Positions 13,834-22,343 of a DNA stretch of 39,053 nucleotides are shown one piece after another. Numbering within the stretch: position 1 is the first letter of the stretch; each line of letters starts with the position of its first letter. The notes under the pieces were generated by a model, which saw nothing but the letters and a program-made list of their open reading frames with translations, did no database searches and was not told where the DNA came from. The translations under genes and the position numbers were made by a program. The stretch is taken from contig CAMAWR010000016.1 in assembly GCA_945862045.1 (NCBI GenBank), positions 1-39,053 of the forward strand, read 5' to 3'. The DNA comes from Bifidobacterium breve. GTDB lineage: Bacteria; Actinomycetota; Acidimicrobiia; Acidimicrobiales; Ilumatobacteraceae.

Positions 13834-14847
13834 TTGGGCGTGGGATTGCCTTATGCGCGCGTCGCAGTGATCGGTGCGGGATCGTGGGGTACGACCATTG
13901 CATCGTTGCTGGCACACAATGCCCCGACGGTGTTGTGGGCCCGGCGCTCTGAGTTGGCTGACGAATTACGTACCACGCGCACGAACTCGCGATATTTGCC
14001 CGACATTCGAGTGCATGACGAATTGCAGGTGACGAGCGATCTTACGGATGCAGTAACTGACGCATCGCTGGTGGTGGTTGCGGTGCCGTCGGCAAATTTT
14101 CGTGATGTGGTGCGGTCATTCACCCTGTGCTTGGAACCAACCGCGGTGCTGATGAGCGTGACCAAAGGTTTGGAGCGGGGAACGGGGCGTCGAATGAGTG
14201 AGGTGTTCGTCGACCTGGCACCTGACCACGTGGTGTCGGTGTTGTCAGGGCCGAATCTGGCCGTGGAAATCGCCGCTGGGCATCCTGCGGCGAGCGTGGT
14301 GGCGTGTGCCGACCCACATACGGTGAAACAGTTGCAAGAGGTGTTTTCCCAACCATTTTTTCGGGTGTACACCCACGACGATGTGATTGGTTGTGAGATT
14401 GGTGGCGTGGTGAAAAATGTGATTGCCATTGCTGCTGGTATCGCCCACGGCTTGGGTTTCGGTGACAACTCGCGGGCCACGCTCATCACTCGCGGCTTGG
14501 TCGAGATGGCACGCCTCGGTGCCCAACTGGGGGCCAACCCCGGCACATTTTCTGGGCTGGCGGGCATGGGGGATGTCGTCGCCACCTGTTCGTCGATGAA
14601 AAGTCGCAACACCACGGTGGGGGTGCGACTGGGTCAAGGTGAAACGATTGCCGAGGTCAATGCCTCCATGAACCACATGGTGGCCGAGGGTGTGCGGAGT
14701 GCCGGCACGGTGGTGGCCTTGGCGCGCAAGGTTGGTGTCGAGTTGCCGATCTGCGAGGCGGTGGCCGAGGTGTGCGAGGGTCGGCTCAGTGCCGCTGATG
14801 GAATGATGCGACTGATGACCCGCTCACGTAAGTCTGAGCGCGAGTAG
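13834..14847 (+). CDS. gpsA: Glycerol-3-phosphate dehydrogenase [NAD(P)+]
   Basis: The 337-residue enzyme reduces dihydroxyacetone phosphate to sn-glycerol 3-phosphate for phospholipid synthesis. Motifs include the Rossmann loop VIGAGSWGTTIA, the NSRYLPD segment, VVVAVPSANFRDV, SVTKGLERGTG, the catalytic region VLSGPNLAVEIAAG, EIGGVVKNVIAIAAG with the active Lys, the NSRATLITRGLVEM block and GLAGMGDVVATCSS. The length is normal. The start may be TTG 13834 or GTG 13840; neither has a good Shine-Dalgarno. It appears to head a plus-strand cluster with the next two genes. Confidence 0.96.
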   Translation: MGVGLPYARVAVIGAGSWGTTIASLLAHNAPTVLWARRSELADELRTTRTNSRYLPDIRVHDELQVTSDLTDAVTDASLVVVAVPSANFRDVVRSFTLCLEPTAVLMSVTKGLERGTGRRMSEVFVDLAPDHVVSVLSGPNLAVEIAAGHPAASVVACADPHTVKQLQEVFSQPFFRVYTHDDVIGCEIGGVVKNVIAIAAGIAHGLGFGDNSRATLITRGLVEMARLGAQLGANPGTFSGLAGMGDVVATCSSMKSRNTTVGVRLGQGETIAEVNASMNHMVAEGVRSAGTVVALARKVGVELPICEAVAEVCEGRLSAADGMMRLMTRSRKSERE

Positions 14848-14860
14848 CCGACCGTTGCCC

Positions 14861-16096
14861 ATGAAACTCCGGTCAATGAAAATGACCCCGACAGGCGCAC
14901 GGATCGGGCTGCACGGCGCTGCCCACGCAACGGTCGACGCGGGCGGTGCGATTCATGTCAACGACTGGGTGGGCGACGAATGTGCGTGGTGGGTTGCTGC
15001 GAGCGACCGTTGGCACGACCCACAGCAAGCGCCCAGTATCCGCCAGCGTCGCATTGATGGCACACCAGTGATCGAAACGAAACTTGCGGTGCCTGGTGGA
15101 GACGTCGTGCACCGCGCATTCGTCGTAGCCGATCAAGACGGACGTTTGGTGGTGCAGATGAGCAACGAGTCGCCACAGCCCGTGGTGGTTGCGGTCTCGA
15201 CCCGTGGAATGTCTACGACTGCTGCGGCAGGTGGTACGACTCCGCAGGGTATTGCAGTGCCGACCGGCGTACGGGCGTTTCCACTTGCGCATCGCAGCAG
15301 CGTCACGTTCGCCTGGCCACTGCATCGTTCGCGGTGGCGCAAACCAGATTCGATCAACGCCTCGTTGTTGCCGGCGTACGAACAAGTGGTGCACGGGTGG
15401 GCACAATCCTGCGATCGTGCCAGCCGCGTGACCATCGCGCACGAGCAACTGGTGGCGGCCCGCTGCGAGGTGTTGTTGGCAACGGCCCAGGATATTGACG
15501 ACCTCTTGCACGACGATGCCGCGCTCGGTGTGCTGGCGATCGGCGAGCGGGTGCGTATGGGTGACCCAGCCGGTGAGTGGGTGTCGCAACTCGCCGATGC
15601 GGTGCGTCGAATCGCGCGCAAGCCCCGCGAGTCGGCCTGGTCTGGTCGTGCACTGGTGATGGCCGCGCGCACGTTGGCTACTGCCGATGAGGCACGAGCA
15701 GCGAGTGATGTGAGTGGTGTGTGGCAGCAGCTCGTTGACGATCGATCGTTGCCCGGCGAAGTTTCCGGCGCAACGACAGGGGGTGCGTTGGGGGCTGGTG
15801 TCGTGTACGCAGCCCAGGCCGAAGACCAATTCATCCGCGCAGCACAGCCCAACCAAGCGCACGTTCTGCCGATGGGTGTGCCGACAGCATGGCGCGGCGT
15901 CAATGGTGAGGCCCACGGCGTGATTGCATCCCCGCATCACCGCATCTCACTCGCCCTGCGTTGGCATGGCGAAAATGTGGCGTTGCTGTGGGAAGTCGAG
16001 GGGCCGCCGGGGCTGTCACTTTTGGCACCATTCGTTGACGCAAACTTTGCGACCACGCAACCACAGGGTGAGGCGTTGTTGAAGGTCATGCCGTGA
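14861..16096 (+). CDS. Conserved hypothetical protein, 411 residues
   Basis: I recognise no named family. The product appears soluble, with no signal peptide. It starts with beta-rich sequence (about 10-160; for example VIETKLAVPGGDVVHRAFVV and LVVQMSNESPQPVVVAVS), followed by a helical region (about 185-285) with repeated Ala-rich helices, and a C-terminal beta-rich part with LALRWHGENVALLWEVEGP. The layout of beta sandwich followed by helices recalls glycoside-hydrolase-type (alpha/alpha toroid) proteins, but no catalytic motif is evident. ATG 14861 is chosen over the TTG two codons upstream. It starts 13 bases after gpsA, and its TGA overlaps the GTG start of rnhB (GTGA). Confidence 0.6.
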   Translation: MKLRSMKMTPTGARIGLHGAAHATVDAGGAIHVNDWVGDECAWWVAASDRWHDPQQAPSIRQRRIDGTPVIETKLAVPGGDVVHRAFVVADQDGRLVVQMSNESPQPVVVAVSTRGMSTTAAAGGTTPQGIAVPTGVRAFPLAHRSSVTFAWPLHRSRWRKPDSINASLLPAYEQVVHGWAQSCDRASRVTIAHEQLVAARCEVLLATAQDIDDLLHDDAALGVLAIGERVRMGDPAGEWVSQLADAVRRIARKPRESAWSGRALVMAARTLATADEARAASDVSGVWQQLVDDRSLPGEVSGATTGGALGAGVVYAAQAEDQFIRAAQPNQAHVLPMGVPTAWRGVNGEAHGVIASPHHRISLALRWHGENVALLWEVEGPPGLSLLAPFVDANFATTQPQGEALLKVMP

Positions 16097-16752
16097 CCAT
16101 CGCTATCAAAGTTGAGCGTGGCTCGCGCTTGCGCCCATCGCTGCGTATCGAGGCATCGTTACCCGGCATGGTGTGCGGCGTCGACGAAGTGGGGAAAGGC
16201 TCGTGGGCCGGGCCGCTCGTGGTGTGTGTCGCGGTGTTGGCACGCGAGGTGAACGAGGTAGATTTTCTGGCCCGCGACTCGAAGTCGCTGAGCGAAAAGA
16301 AGCGTGAACTTATTTTTGACGAAGTTTCCCGACAGTGTGCCGCATGGGCGCTCGGCAGTGCAACGAACACCGAATGTGATGCCCTCGGCATGAGCGCAGC
16401 CCAACGCTTGGCGACGACGCGTGCATTCGACACGTTGGCCGCCCGCGGGGTAAGGCCCGACTCGGCGATCGTCGATGGACGCTGGAATTTCGTGTCGCCG
16501 AACGTGCCACGTGTGCTCATGCGGGTGAAGGCCGATACCGAGTCGCTGTCCGTGGCTGCTGCCAGTGTGCTCGCCAAGGTGTCGCGTGATCGCCTCATGC
16601 GCGAAGAATCGTCACGTCACCCGCATTGGGCGTTCGGCACCAACAAGGGCTACCCGTGCAACAAACACCGCAACGGCTTGCGCGAGCACGGCGTGTCGCC
16701 ATTGCACCGCGTGAGTTGGGCCTTCATGGAAAATCTCGGCCTACGCCGATAA
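16093..16752 (+). CDS. rnhB: Ribonuclease HII
   Basis: The 219-residue enzyme cleaves RNA in RNA-DNA hybrids and removes misincorporated ribonucleotides. Motifs are GVDEVGKGSWAGPLVV with catalytic Asp31 and Glu32, DSKSLSEKKRE, AIVDGRW with a further Asp, ADTESLSVAAASVLAKVSRDR, and a C-terminal NKGYPCNKHRNGLREHGVSPLHRVSW. The first box reads GKGSWAGP rather than the common GRGPLAGP, a conservative change. The GTG start overlaps the stop of the preceding gene. It is convergent with an acyl-CoA dehydrogenase; 11 bases separate the stops. Confidence 0.95.
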   Translation: MTIAIKVERGSRLRPSLRIEASLPGMVCGVDEVGKGSWAGPLVVCVAVLAREVNEVDFLARDSKSLSEKKRELIFDEVSRQCAAWALGSATNTECDALGMSAAQRLATTRAFDTLAARGVRPDSAIVDGRWNFVSPNVPRVLMRVKADTESLSVAAASVLAKVSRDRLMREESSRHPHWAFGTNKGYPCNKHRNGLREHGVSPLHRVSWAFMENLGLRR

Positions 16753-16763
16753 CGCAAGGCGGG

Positions 16764-18026
16764 TCAGCCCTTCTGCGTGCCGATCTTCAGGTCGCTGAAT
16801 GCCGACTTTGAGTCGATACCAACGTCTTTTTGCAACCCCAAGACGCGCTCACCGACGATGTTGCGCATCACTTCGTCTGAACCACCGGCGATACGTAGTC
16901 CGGGGGCGCCAAGGATGAGTTGATGCCAGGCGAAGGTGCCCCACTCGCCAGTGTCGGCCTGCAATTTGGCACCGAGCACATGGCAGAGGAAATCGTTGAG
17001 CAGTTTCTGGTTGTTGACGAGCGCCATTTTGGAGATTGACATTTCTGGTCCGGGCGTTTGACCAGCCTTCATTTTGTCGATTGCCCGCTTGTTGTTGAGG
17101 TTGGCAACGCGATAGTTGATGTACAAGTTGGCCACCATTTCGCGCACGAGCAGATCATTTTCCAGCTCGAAGTGCCGCACCATTGCGGTGATGCGCGTCA
17201 TCATCGAGGTTTCCCCACCACCGCTGCCCGTGCCGATTGCGGCTCGCTCGTTCATCAGTGTCGTGAGCGCCACACCCCAACCCGAATTTTCTTCACCGAG
17301 GCGATACCAGTCGGGCACGCGTACTTCGTTGAAGAACACTTCGTTGAAACTTGCTCCACCCGTCATCTGACGCAGCGGACGAATCTCGACCCCGGGTGCA
17401 TTCATGTCAACCAAAAAGGCGGTGAGACCTTTGTGCTTCGGCAGCGACGGATCGCTGCGGCAGATGATTTCGCCGATGTCGCTGTAGTGCGCACCGGATG
17501 TCCACACTTTTTGCCCGGTGATGACCCACTCGTCGCCGTCGCGCACGGCTTTGGCCTGCAAGGATGCGAGGTCGCTACCAGCGCCAGGTTCGCTGAACAA
17601 TTGACAGCCGACGACATCGGCACGCCACATCGCACGCAGGAACCTTTCTTTGGCTGCCGGTGAGCCATGGGCAAGGATCGTCGGTGCCACCATGCCCAAA
17701 CCGATGGTGAAAATACTTTGATTGGGCACCTTGTAATTGGCTTCCACGCCGGCATATGCCTTTTCGTGGGCCGCGGTGAGCCCGGCACCGCCGAATTCTT
17801 CGGCCCCCGTGATCCAACCGAAACCAGCATCAAATTTCTGCCTGCGCCACGCCTTGGCCGAGTGCACCATTTCTCTTTCTGCCTCGCGGGATTTTTCTTC
17901 GAACATCGACATCGTGTCGGAGCCCTCGCCCCACACGAACTTTTTCGCGGCTTCCTTGCGCTCCAAATTGGCGTCGAGGAACGCAGTCGCTTGTTGGGTG
18001 AACTCGGTGATTTCCACGAACTTCAC
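16764..18026 (-). CDS. Acyl-CoA dehydrogenase
   Basis: The 420-residue flavoprotein belongs to the acyl-CoA dehydrogenase superfamily, which introduces an alpha-beta double bond into acyl-CoA and passes electrons to electron-transfer flavoprotein. The N-terminal helical domain is followed by the FAD signature CQLFSEPGAGSDLASLQ and GQKVWTSGAHYSD, the ALTTLMNERAAIG helix, and the C-terminal LRIAGGSDEVMRNIVGERVLGL stretch. Members ending this way act on bulky substrates (some on steroid side chains in actinobacteria), but substrate cannot be assigned. GTG 18026 gives a normal N terminus; an open frame extends upstream. No ETF genes are in the window. Confidence 0.92.
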   Translation of the reverse strand: MKFVEITEFTQQATAFLDANLERKEAAKKFVWGEGSDTMSMFEEKSREAEREMVHSAKAWRRQKFDAGFGWITGAEEFGGAGLTAAHEKAYAGVEANYKVPNQSIFTIGLGMVAPTILAHGSPAAKERFLRAMWRADVVGCQLFSEPGAGSDLASLQAKAVRDGDEWVITGQKVWTSGAHYSDIGEIICRSDPSLPKHKGLTAFLVDMNAPGVEIRPLRQMTGGASFNEVFFNEVRVPDWYRLGEENSGWGVALTTLMNERAAIGTGSGGGETSMMTRITAMVRHFELENDLLVREMVANLYINYRVANLNNKRAIDKMKAGQTPGPEMSISKMALVNNQKLLNDFLCHVLGAKLQADTGEWGTFAWHQLILGAPGLRIAGGSDEVMRNIVGERVLGLQKDVGIDSKSAFSDLKIGTQKG

Positions 18027-18079
18027 CGTAGTTGGCGTGGTACAACCGACGACAAGCCAAGCAACTAGCGTCTGGGCAC

Positions 18080-18391
18080 ATGGGCCAGCCTGTAGCGGTG
18101 ACAATCAAGCATTCTTTTGAGCCGGGCCGCGTGCGGTTCGAGCTGAATCGGTCATTGACTGGCCAGGCGCACGAGAACTACGAGACGGCACCTGAACGGG
18201 CCGAGACTTTTGGGGCGGTTCTCGCCCAACGTTTGTTTGCCACGGGCTTGGTGCGCACGGTGCACATCTACTCGAGTGTGGTCACGGTCGACGTGGTGCC
18301 TGGTGGTGGTGCTGAAACGCTGGCATCGGTCATCGTTGACCTGTATCAGTTCTGGAAACCAGGGATGGTGCCGGTGGTGCCCACCGCGTAA
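18080..18391 (+). CDS. Nfu N-terminal-domain-like small protein
   Basis: The 103-residue protein resembles the Nfu_N/scaffold-protein N-terminal domain found on Fe-S carrier proteins: an initial strand (VTIKHSFEPGRVRFEL), a loop, then SxLAQRLFATGLVRTVHIYSSVVTVDVV, matching the family pattern of LAxxLF-x-x-GVxxVxxxxxxxTV. It lacks the NifU-type C-terminal domain with the CxxC that binds the cluster, so it cannot carry a cluster in the normal way. It may assist another Fe-S protein; this is inferred from fold alone. Divergent from the acyl-CoA dehydrogenase, with 53 bases between starts. Confidence 0.55.
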   Translation: MGQPVAVTIKHSFEPGRVRFELNRSLTGQAHENYETAPERAETFGAVLAQRLFATGLVRTVHIYSSVVTVDVVPGGGAETLASVIVDLYQFWKPGMVPVVPTA

Positions 18392-18472
18392 GGCGCCCAT
18401 GACTTCAATGTCACGTGCCGTTGCATCGACAGGTTCATTTAACGAGGAGTTGGTTGAGTAGCGTGCGTCGTC

Positions 18473-18997
18473 GTGGCGGCGCCGAAACATACCCCGGTTG
18501 ACCCGACTGATCGTCCGCGCGCGTACAGCTCGCCAGACTTCGTGCCCACACCCTGGACCAATACGCGCAAAGCATCGGTGACTGGCCGCCAGCCGCGCGC
18601 CGAGCGTCTCGGACATCCCGGGCCGAATCAGGGATACGTGTTGTCGCTTGCCGAGCGCATACGCCCGCGCATCAAGGTGACGATAGGTGAGCATGTCGAT
18701 GATGCCATTCAGGGTTGTATCGGCATTGCCCTGCGCCGTGCCTCACACTTCGGGCGTGCACCCGTGATCCACGATATGGAAATTGCGCTCACGATCTGGG
18801 GCTATTTTCTTGATACGCCCCCATTGGGGCTGAGTACTTTGCGATCGAAATTGTTTGCCGGTGTTTCGAACGTCGTGCACCACTATGTGGAAGCGCGTCA
18901 CATCGTGGACATGGTGCCGCAATCGACGATCACCATGACCCCCGCGATGGTCTCGAATTCGATGCCCAATTCGTGGCGCGCACTCGTAGGTGCTTAG
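18473..18997 (+). CDS. Conserved hypothetical protein, 174 residues
   Basis: The product has a Pro/Arg/Thr-rich, likely disordered N terminus (1-50) and then a helical region from GPNQGYVLSLAERIRPRI onward, with DDAIQGCIGIALRRASHFGRAPVIHDMEIALTIWGY and a C-terminal helix containing VHHYVEARHIVDMVP. No membrane segment is clear. I recognise no family with known function; the pattern looks conserved in Acidimicrobiia-type genomes. GTG 18473 is the first usable start. It follows the Nfu_N-like gene by 81 bases and ends inside a short tandem repeat. Confidence 0.6.
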   Translation: MAAPKHTPVDPTDRPRAYSSPDFVPTPWTNTRKASVTGRQPRAERLGHPGPNQGYVLSLAERIRPRIKVTIGEHVDDAIQGCIGIALRRASHFGRAPVIHDMEIALTIWGYFLDTPPLGLSTLRSKLFAGVSNVVHHYVEARHIVDMVPQSTITMTPAMVSNSMPNSWRALVGA

Positions 18998-19019
18998 TCG
19001 ATCGGCGCTTAGTCGATCG
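18992..19019. repeat. Short tandem repeat across two stop codons
   Basis: GCTTAGTCGATCG occurs at 18992-19004 and again at 19007-19019. The first copy contains the TAG of the upstream gene; the second contains the stop of the convergent DUF2237 gene. It looks like a small duplication that separated two formerly overlapping convergent ends. Confidence 0.7.
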
Positions 19020-19386
19020 CGAATTTTTTCAGATCGCTGAGTTGCACGAACTCAAGCGTCAGTACGTGCGTTGAACGCAGCCGCACCTGGGGCGCTTTGC
19101 CAGCATCGAATGCCTCCTGCCAGCGACCCGCACACAGACACCACTGATCGCCCGCTTTCAGCCCGGCGAAGCCATATTGCGGCATCGGGGTGGACAAGTC
19201 GTTGCCCGCTGCTTTGGAAAACGTGAGGAACTCATCGGTCATGATCGCACAGACGGTGTGTACGCCCGTGTCGTCGCCACCCGTTTCGCAACAGCCGTTG
19301 CGATACCAACCCGTAACAGGATCAAGATTGCAGGGCTGGAGCGGTTCGCCGAGCACATTGGGTTGGGTTGATTGGTGCTCACTCAT
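19009..19386 (-). CDS. DUF2237 family protein
   Basis: The 125-residue product matches DUF2237 closely: NVLGEPLQPCNLDPVTGWYRNGCCETGGDD, then HTVCAIMTDEFLTFSKAAGNDLSTPMP, and GLKAGDQWCLCAGRWQEA. The many conserved Cys (residues 19, 32, 33, 46, 83 and 85 approximately) suggest metal or disulfide structure. The function of the family is unknown; homologues occur in bacteria and eukaryotes. Its ATG overlaps the stop of the upstream VIT1-like gene (both minus strand) by 4 bases, so the pair is an operon. Confidence 0.92.
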   Translation of the reverse strand: MSEHQSTQPNVLGEPLQPCNLDPVTGWYRNGCCETGGDDTGVHTVCAIMTDEFLTFSKAAGNDLSTPMPQYGFAGLKAGDQWCLCAGRWQEAFDAGKAPQVRLRSTHVLTLEFVQLSDLKKFAID

Positions 19387-20117
19387 GACAGGTTGATGCC
19401 AACGAGGCGACCGATCACGTAGGTGACACCGACAGCCAAAATCAAGATTGCGACTTGGCGCGCGGCACCAATGACGATGGGTCGCTCCGACTGTTTGGCA
19501 ATGGTGCCGCCGGCCAATGCGGCTGTGACGACACCGATCACGATCGACGCGATACGCGCACGATCACCTGAACCATCACCCGAACTAGCGATCCACGGAA
19601 TTACCGGCAACAGTGCGCCGACGAGGAAGCTCAGCAGTGACACGACGGCCACCGAGACCGGGTTCGGTAGGTTCGCAGGGTCAAGGCCGAACTCTTCACG
19701 GGCGTGCACCATCACGGCGCGTTCTGGGTCGCGCATCACCTCGGTGGCGGCGGCGGTGGCTTGCGTGGCCGACATACCGTGTGAGCGGTACATGCCGGCA
19801 AGTTCGGATGTTTCGGCTTGTGCGTTGTGCTTCAGTTCACGCAACTCAAGGGCCATTTCGCGCTGAATGAGATCGTTCTGGGCCTTCACCGACACCCACT
19901 CACCGGCGGCCATGCTGGCCGCACCAGCCACTGCAGATGCGATGCCTGCCAGCCGCACGATGTCACTGCCGACACCACTTGAAGCAAAACCAATGATGAG
20001 TGAGACATTGGTGACGAGACCGTCGCTGAGGCCGAAGATGCCGGCACGAGTCGTGCCACCAGCAAGAGCGCGGTGGTCTGGGTGATCGTCGTGTTCGGCG
20101 CGCGCGGTTTCGGACAT
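19383..20117 (-). CDS. VIT1/CCC1-type iron/manganese transporter
   Basis: The 244-residue membrane protein belongs to the VIT1/CCC1 family, which moves Fe2+ or Mn2+ out of the cytosol (into vacuoles in plants and yeast). Landmarks are GIFGLSDGLVTNVSLIIGFA in the first helix, a second helix with AGAASMAAGEWVSVKAQNDL, the charged cytosolic region rich in Glu (about 85-145, with the metal-binding EVMRDPERAVMVHAREEFGLD), and three C-terminal helices. A His/Asp-rich N terminus (HDDHPDH) may bind metal. It is coupled to a DUF2237 gene. Confidence 0.9.
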   Translation of the reverse strand: MSETARAEHDDHPDHRALAGGTTRAGIFGLSDGLVTNVSLIIGFASSGVGSDIVRLAGIASAVAGAASMAAGEWVSVKAQNDLIQREMALELRELKHNAQAETSELAGMYRSHGMSATQATAAATEVMRDPERAVMVHAREEFGLDPANLPNPVSVAVVSLLSFLVGALLPVIPWIASSGDGSGDRARIASIVIGVVTAALAGGTIAKQSERPIVIGAARQVAILILAVGVTYVIGRLVGINLS

Positions 20118-20168
20118 GCCACAAAGTTACCCGCCATTGGAGGTCGTTGGTCGCGCTTAGTATCAAAT

Positions 20169-21581
20169 GTGGTGTCTGGCACTCCCCGCTATCGCTTTGC
20201 GCCGTCACCGACGGGTTATTTCCATGTCGGTGGCGCACGTACCGCGCTCTACAACTGGATTCTTGCCTTGCAGAACGACGGTGTGTTCGTGCTGCGTATT
20301 GAGGACACCGATGAGTCACGCAACGAACCACAGTGGACCCAAGGGATCATCGATGCACTGGCCTGGATCGGCATCGACGGCACTGACACACATTTCGAGG
20401 GCCCGTATTTTCAATCGGCGTATGCCGCCAATCAGGTGGCGGCCGCAGAAAAATTGTTCGCATCCGGACACGCCTATTACTGCGACCTGACCTCTGAACA
20501 GATCCATGATCGGGCGAAAATAGCGGGTCGACCCGGATACGACGGTTTTTCGCGCGACCGTGGGCTTACCGCTGGCCCGGGTCGCAGCCTGCGCTTTCGT
20601 GTGCCTGCAGGCGTCACGGTGGTGCACGACGAGGTGCGTGGTGCGGTGGAGTTCGACAATACGACGATCGAAGATTTCGTGTTGCTGCGGGGTAACGGCA
20701 AGCCAGTGTTCGTCCTTGCGAATGTGGTCGACGACATCACCATGAACATCACGCACGTGGTGCGTGCCGAGGAACATCTGCCGAACACCCCCAAACAGCA
20801 GATGATTTGGGCGGCACTTGGTGCCACTCCACCGAGTTGGGCCCATGTGCCGTTGCTCGTCAACGAACAACGCAAGAAATTGTCGAAGCGACGCGACAAG
20901 GTTGCACTCGAGCAGTACCGCGACGAAGGTGTCGTGGCCGAAGCAATGGTTAACTATTTGATGACGCTCGGCTGGGCACCAACCGGTGACACGGAGATCG
21001 TCGATTTTGCAACGATTGTCAAAGACTTCAAATTGTCGTCGGTGAATCACTCGTCGGCATTCTTCGACATCAAGAAACTCAACGCGTTCAACGGTGAGTA
21101 CCTGCGTCAGATGCCGGTCGAAGCGTTTTCGGCTGCCTGCGAACCGTGGCTCACGTCAGACAAAGCCCCCTGGCCAGCCGATCGGTTTGACCGCGGTGTA
21201 TTCCTGCGCATCGCACCGCATGTGCAAACACGCGTAGCAGTGCTGTCCGAAGTGCCGGCGATGGTCGACTTTCTTTTTCTTGCCGACGTGGTGATTGATG
21301 CAGCAGCGTTCGATAAGGCATTTTCGGCCGAATGGGCACGCCCGCTCACCCAGAGCATTCATGACCGCTTCGTTGACGTCGAGTGGAACCATGATGCGTT
21401 GAAGATTGCAGTCGAAGCCATTGGCGCGGCGAGCGACGTGAAGCTCGGCAAGCTGCAGGCCCCGTTGCGCGTCGCAACGACCGGTCGCAGCGTCGGGCCA
21501 CCCCTCTTTGAATCACTCGAGGTACTGGGTCGGAACGAAACACTGCGACGCATCGATGCTGCGCTCGCCCGCGCCGGCTGA
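20169..21581 (+). CDS. gltX: Glutamyl-tRNA synthetase
   Basis: The 470-residue class I synthetase charges tRNA-Glu. The HIGH-like motif reads FAPSPTGYFHVGGARTALYNW (HVGG at 19-22), and the KMSKS-like motif is KLSKR at 237-241. Other family blocks are LRIEDTDESR, EAEDHLPNTPKQ-like EEHLPNTPKQQ and VNYLMTLGW. Length is normal. GTG 20169 or 20172 are both possible; upstream residues of the open frame look non-coding. Actinobacteria usually lack GlnRS and mischarge tRNA-Gln with Glu before amidation by GatCAB; the tRNA-Gln and tRNA-Glu genes nearby suit that. The gene overlaps nothing upstream but is 51 bases from the divergent VIT1-like start. Confidence 0.97.
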   Translation: MVSGTPRYRFAPSPTGYFHVGGARTALYNWILALQNDGVFVLRIEDTDESRNEPQWTQGIIDALAWIGIDGTDTHFEGPYFQSAYAANQVAAAEKLFASGHAYYCDLTSEQIHDRAKIAGRPGYDGFSRDRGLTAGPGRSLRFRVPAGVTVVHDEVRGAVEFDNTTIEDFVLLRGNGKPVFVLANVVDDITMNITHVVRAEEHLPNTPKQQMIWAALGATPPSWAHVPLLVNEQRKKLSKRRDKVALEQYRDEGVVAEAMVNYLMTLGWAPTGDTEIVDFATIVKDFKLSSVNHSSAFFDIKKLNAFNGEYLRQMPVEAFSAACEPWLTSDKAPWPADRFDRGVFLRIAPHVQTRVAVLSEVPAMVDFLFLADVVIDAAAFDKAFSAEWARPLTQSIHDRFVDVEWNHDALKIAVEAIGAASDVKLGKLQAPLRVATTGRSVGPPLFESLEVLGRNETLRRIDAALARAG

Positions 21582-21585
21582 CATC

Positions 21586-22203
21586 GTGCGCCGCACCCTG
21601 TTGGTTGCGACTGCGATGGCGGTGTCGCTCGTTGCATATTTCGTGGTCACGCTGCTCCAGGTGTGGTCAACGGGCCGCGACGATTCGTTCGCCCAGGGGG
21701 TCGGTCAAGTGGACGCACTCGTGGTGTTGGGCGCCGCACAATATGACGGTCGGCCATCGCCTCAGTTGCGGGCGCGGCTGAACCACGCACTCATGTTGTG
21801 GCAACGCGCCGCAGCTGCGTTGATCGTGGTGACGGGTGGCAAGCGTGCAGGCGATCGTTTTACCGAGGCAGAAACGAGTCGGGACTATCTCATCGCCCGC
21901 GGTGTGCCAGTTGAGGCCATCGTGGTCGAGCCCCGTGGTACATCCACTTTTGAGTCACTCGCCGCGGTACGCGATGACGATGTCACTCGCACATTGCAAC
22001 GTGTGGTCGTCGTGAGCGATCCGTACCACGTGATGCGGGCCCAGTTGGTGGCACGCGAACTGGGTTTTGACGCAACATCATCCGCGACACGCTCGGGCAT
22101 GACACGGGGTACCGGCGCACTGCGGCGCAATGTGCGCGAGTCACTCGGCATCATGGTCGGACGCATCACCGGGTTTCGTCAACTTGAAGCTTGGCTACAA
22201 TGA
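21586..22203 (+). CDS. YdcF-like DUF218 membrane-anchored protein
   Basis: The 205-residue product has an N-terminal transmembrane helix (residues 5-25, LLVATAMAVSLVAYFVV) and then a DUF218/YdcF domain: DALVVLGAAQYDGRPSPQLRARL, VVTGGKRAGDRFTEAETSRDYL, STFESLAAV and VVVVSDPYHVMRA. The family includes SanA and ElyC, linked to cell-envelope integrity. GTG 21586 is chosen as it precedes the membrane helix; an ATG at 21556 would overlap gltX by 26 bases. Probably co-transcribed with gltX. Confidence 0.88.
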   Translation: MRRTLLVATAMAVSLVAYFVVTLLQVWSTGRDDSFAQGVGQVDALVVLGAAQYDGRPSPQLRARLNHALMLWQRAAAALIVVTGGKRAGDRFTEAETSRDYLIARGVPVEAIVVEPRGTSTFESLAAVRDDDVTRTLQRVVVVSDPYHVMRAQLVARELGFDATSSATRSGMTRGTGALRRNVRESLGIMVGRITGFRQLEAWLQ

Positions 22204-22217
22204 AAAGTGAAACACTC

Positions 22218-22289
22218 TGGGGAGTGGTGTAACTGGCAACACAGCAGATTCTGGATCTGTTATTCAGGGTTCGATTCCTTGCTCCCCAA
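22218..22289 (+). tRNA. tRNA-Gln (CTG anticodon)
   Basis: A complete cloverleaf of 72 bases. Acceptor TGGGGAG pairs with CTCCCCA; the D arm is GTGT/ACAC; the anticodon stem GCAGA/TCTGT holds loop TTCTGGA with anticodon CTG; the T arm CAGGG-TTCGATT-CCTTG is intact. CCA is not encoded. Confidence 0.95.
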
Positions 22290-22343
22290 CGAATTGCCTT
22301 CAACGACGGGAAAACGTGAGCGGTAGCGTCGTAAGCCGTTCGG

